Source of the DNA: Flavobacteriaceae bacterium
Lineage (GTDB): Bacteria; Bacteroidota; Bacteroidia; Flavobacteriales; Flavobacteriaceae
Length of the DNA stretch: 5,825 nucleotides
Assembly: GCA_018672145.1 (NCBI GenBank)
Contig: JABHGH010000144.1
Span: 1 to 5,825 of the forward strand
Direction: 5' to 3'
Of this stretch, positions 3,786-5,825 are shown in pieces. The notes under the pieces are model-generated. The model was not told the DNA's origin. It saw only the letters and a program-made list of their open reading frames with translations, and did not search any database. Numbering within the stretch: position 1 is the first letter of the stretch; each line of letters opens with the position of its first letter. The position numbers and the translations under genes are program-made.

Positions 3786-5825
3786 ATGTCTATTACTGCT
3801 GAAAGACTCAATTTTTCCTCGGCTGCTAAAACGCCGGATTACCCTGATTTCCTGGACATACAAATCCAATCTTTTCAAGATTTTTTTCAACTTGAAACGA
3901 AATCAAGTGAACGTGATAACGAAGGGCTCTTTAACACTTTTAAAGAGAATTTCCCTATTTCGGACACACGAAATCAATTTGTACTTGAGTTCCTAGACTA
4001 TTTTGTTGACCCACCTCGATATTCTATTATTGAATGCATCGAACGTGGTCTGACATATAGTGTGCCACTCAAAGCACGCCTAAAACTCTATTGTACGGAT
4101 CCAGAGCATGAGGATTTTGAAACCATAGTTCAAGATGTTTTCTTAGGGACAATTCCCTATATGACACCTAGTGGTACTTTTGTAATCAACGGCGCTGAAA
4201 GGATCGTTGTTTCTCAATTGCACAGATCACCTGGTGTGTTCTTTGGACAGTCTTTCCACGCAAATGGAACTAAACTATATTCTGCACGTGTTATTCCTTT
4301 TAAAGGGTCATGGATTGAATTTGCAACGGACATCAATAGTGTAATGTATGCATATATCGATCGCAAAAAGAAGTTACCTGTAACGACTTTATTCCGTGCG
4401 ATTGGTTTTGAAAGAGATAAGGACATCCTCGAGATTTTTGACTTAGCTGAAGAGGTTAAAGTTTCCAAAACGGGGCTTAAAAAAGTGCTTGGTCGAAAGC
4501 TAGCAGCACGTGTATTGAACACATGGTTTGAGGATTTTGTGGATGAAGATACTGGAGAAGTTGTCTCCATCGAAAGAAACGAAATTGTTCTTGATCGTGA
4601 TACCATTCTTGAGAAAGAACACATTGACGAAATTGTTGAGGCAAACGCCAAAACAATTCTCCTACATAAAGAAGACCTAGAATCGGCAGACTATGCGATT
4701 ATTCACAACACGCTTCAGAAAGATCCAACAAATTCTGAGAAAGAAGCTGTTGAGCACATCTATCGTCAGTTGCGTAACGCAGAACCGCCAGATGAGGAAA
4801 CAGCTCGTGGAATCATCGACAAGCTATTTTTCTCTGACCAACGATACAACCTCGGGGAAGTAGGTCGTTATCGTATGAATAAAAAATTGGGTCTTGATAT
4901 CGAAATGGACAAACAAGTCCTTACCAAAGATGATATCATTACCATTATCAAATATTTGATCGAATTGATCAACTCGAAATCGGAGATTGATGATATTGAT
5001 CACCTTTCGAATCGTCGTGTTCGTACTGTAGGTGAGCAACTTTCTTCTCAGTTTGGTGTTGGTCTTTCACGTATGGCTCGTACAATTCGTGAGCGCATGA
5101 ATGTTCGTGATAATGAAGTGTTTACGCCTATTGATTTGATTAATGCAAAGACGTTATCCTCTGTGATTAACTCTTTCTTTGGTACCAATCAGCTTTCTCA
5201 GTTTATGGATCAAACGAATCCACTTGCTGAGATTACACACAAACGAAGACTTTCCGCACTCGGTCCTGGTGGACTTTCAAGAGAGCGTGCTGGTTTTGAG
5301 GTTCGTGACGTTCACTATACCCACTATGGTCGTATGTGTCCCATCGAAACGCCTGAAGGTCCAAACATTGGTTTGATTTCTTCATTGAGTGTTTTTGCGA
5401 AAGTAAATAACCTTGGATTTATTGAAACACCATACCGTAAGGTCAATGAAGGTGTTGTCGATTTCAGCGAAATGCAATATCTCTCAGCTGAAGAGGAGGA
5501 AGGGAAACTATTTGCTCAAGCACACGTTTCTAAAGACGATGAAGGTAAAATCAACATCGATAAGGTCATTGCACGTTCAGAAGCAGATTATCCTGTTGTT
5601 GAGCCATCGCAAATTGACTACATGGATGTTGCACCAAATCAGATTGCTTCGATTTCAGCTTCTTTGATTCCTTTCCTTGAGCACGATGATGCAAACCGTG
5701 CATTGATGGGATCCAACATGATGCGCCAAGCAGTACCATTACTTCGTCCAGAAGTACCCGTTGTTGGTACAGGCCTCGAACGTCAGGTTGCGAAAGATTC
5801 ACGCGTATTAATCAACGCAGAAGGC
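3786..5825 (+). CDS. rpoB: RNA polymerase beta subunit, N-terminal 680 residues (3' end outside window)
   Basis: RpoB is the beta subunit of RNA polymerase, forming one jaw of the enzyme and much of the catalytic cleft. The frame is open from ATG 3786 to the window edge with no stop, about half of the full protein. Landmarks: DYPDFLDIQIQSFQDFF near the N-terminus; FVINGAERIVVSQLHRSPGVFF (132-153); a lobe roughly 35 residues shorter than I recall for E. coli; DDIDHLSNRRVR (402-413); the rifampicin region QLSQFMDQTNPLAEITHKRRLSALGP (469-494); PIETPEGPNIGL (519-530); and SLIPFLEHDDANRALMG (626-642). Sites matching E. coli Gln513, Asp516, His526, Arg529, Ser531 and Ile572 are wild type, whereas Ser522 is Ala (residue 481) and Asn518 is Thr (477), which I believe is normal in this clade. 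The ATG at 3786 is the first in frame after TAA 3756-3758 and has no Shine-Dalgarno site. The sequence closely matches Flavobacteriia RpoB. rpoC is expected downstream. Confidence 0.99.
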   Translation, partial: MSITAERLNFSSAAKTPDYPDFLDIQIQSFQDFFQLETKSSERDNEGLFNTFKENFPISDTRNQFVLEFLDYFVDPPRYSIIECIERGLTYSVPLKARLKLYCTDPEHEDFETIVQDVFLGTIPYMTPSGTFVINGAERIVVSQLHRSPGVFFGQSFHANGTKLYSARVIPFKGSWIEFATDINSVMYAYIDRKKKLPVTTLFRAIGFERDKDILEIFDLAEEVKVSKTGLKKVLGRKLAARVLNTWFEDFVDEDTGEVVSIERNEIVLDRDTILEKEHIDEIVEANAKTILLHKEDLESADYAIIHNTLQKDPTNSEKEAVEHIYRQLRNAEPPDEETARGIIDKLFFSDQRYNLGEVGRYRMNKKLGLDIEMDKQVLTKDDIITIIKYLIELINSKSEIDDIDHLSNRRVRTVGEQLSSQFGVGLSRMARTIRERMNVRDNEVFTPIDLINAKTLSSVINSFFGTNQLSQFMDQTNPLAEITHKRRLSALGPGGLSRERAGFEVRDVHYTHYGRMCPIETPEGPNIGLISSLSVFAKVNNLGFIETPYRKVNEGVVDFSEMQYLSAEEEEGKLFAQAHVSKDDEGKINIDKVIARSEADYPVVEPSQIDYMDVAPNQIASISASLIPFLEHDDANRALMGSNMMRQAVPLLRPEVPVVGTGLERQVAKDSRVLINAEG

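Noticed and set aside
4214..5802. Several ORFs of 65-145 codons on both strands within rpoB
   Set aside because: All overlap the continuous rpoB frame, have no family features, and show no start context of their own.
1..5825. Mobile element, CRISPR array, defence or other novel system
   Set aside because: Every stretch over 125 bases is accounted for by conserved housekeeping genes in the usual order, with no inverted-repeat ends, transposase, phage or foreign-looking gene.

Overview
This window is a conserved housekeeping block from a bacterium: the 3' end of tuf, a tRNA-Trp gene, secE, nusG, rplK, rplA, rplJ, rplL and the first half of rpoB, all on the + strand. The base composition is AT-rich, every clear start lacks a Shine-Dalgarno sequence, and tRNA-Trp lies between tuf and secE. 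The RpoB and EF-Tu protein sequences closely match what I remember from Flavobacteriia. Together these point to Bacteroidota, most likely order Flavobacteriales; genus cannot be given from this sequence alone.

Layout. Positions 2-547 hold the C-terminal half of EF-Tu, cut by the window's left edge. A 121-base gap follows, with a terminator-like hairpin at 571-600. tRNA-Trp(CCA) lies at 669-741, and secE starts only 17 bases after its 3' end. secE and nusG are 9 bases apart. A 60-base spacer, with a weak potential stem-loop, separates nusG from rplK. rplK, rplA, rplJ and rplL then follow with gaps of 17, 20 and 36 bases. The 116-base rplL-rpoB spacer carries a strong hairpin followed by a T-run (3691-3730), the expected place for an attenuator separating ribosomal-protein from RNA polymerase output. 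rpoB begins at 3786 and is open to the right edge (680 codons, no stop or frameshift).

How the genes work together. EF-Tu, L11, L1, L10 and L7/L12 form or use the ribosome's factor-binding region: L11, L10 and L12 build the GTPase-associated stalk that recruits EF-Tu, and L1 forms the opposite, E-site stalk. NusG and RpoB act in transcription elongation, and NusG can link RNA polymerase to the ribosome. SecE is a core subunit of the SecYEG translocon.

I found no mobile element, CRISPR array, foreign-looking gene, broken gene or new system. The points worth checking are small: the rplL-rpoB hairpins, the very short tRNA-to-secE gap, a SecE with no proline in its usually conserved Trp-Pro region, the uniform lack of Shine-Dalgarno sites, and the lack of room for an L10 leader upstream of rplJ.
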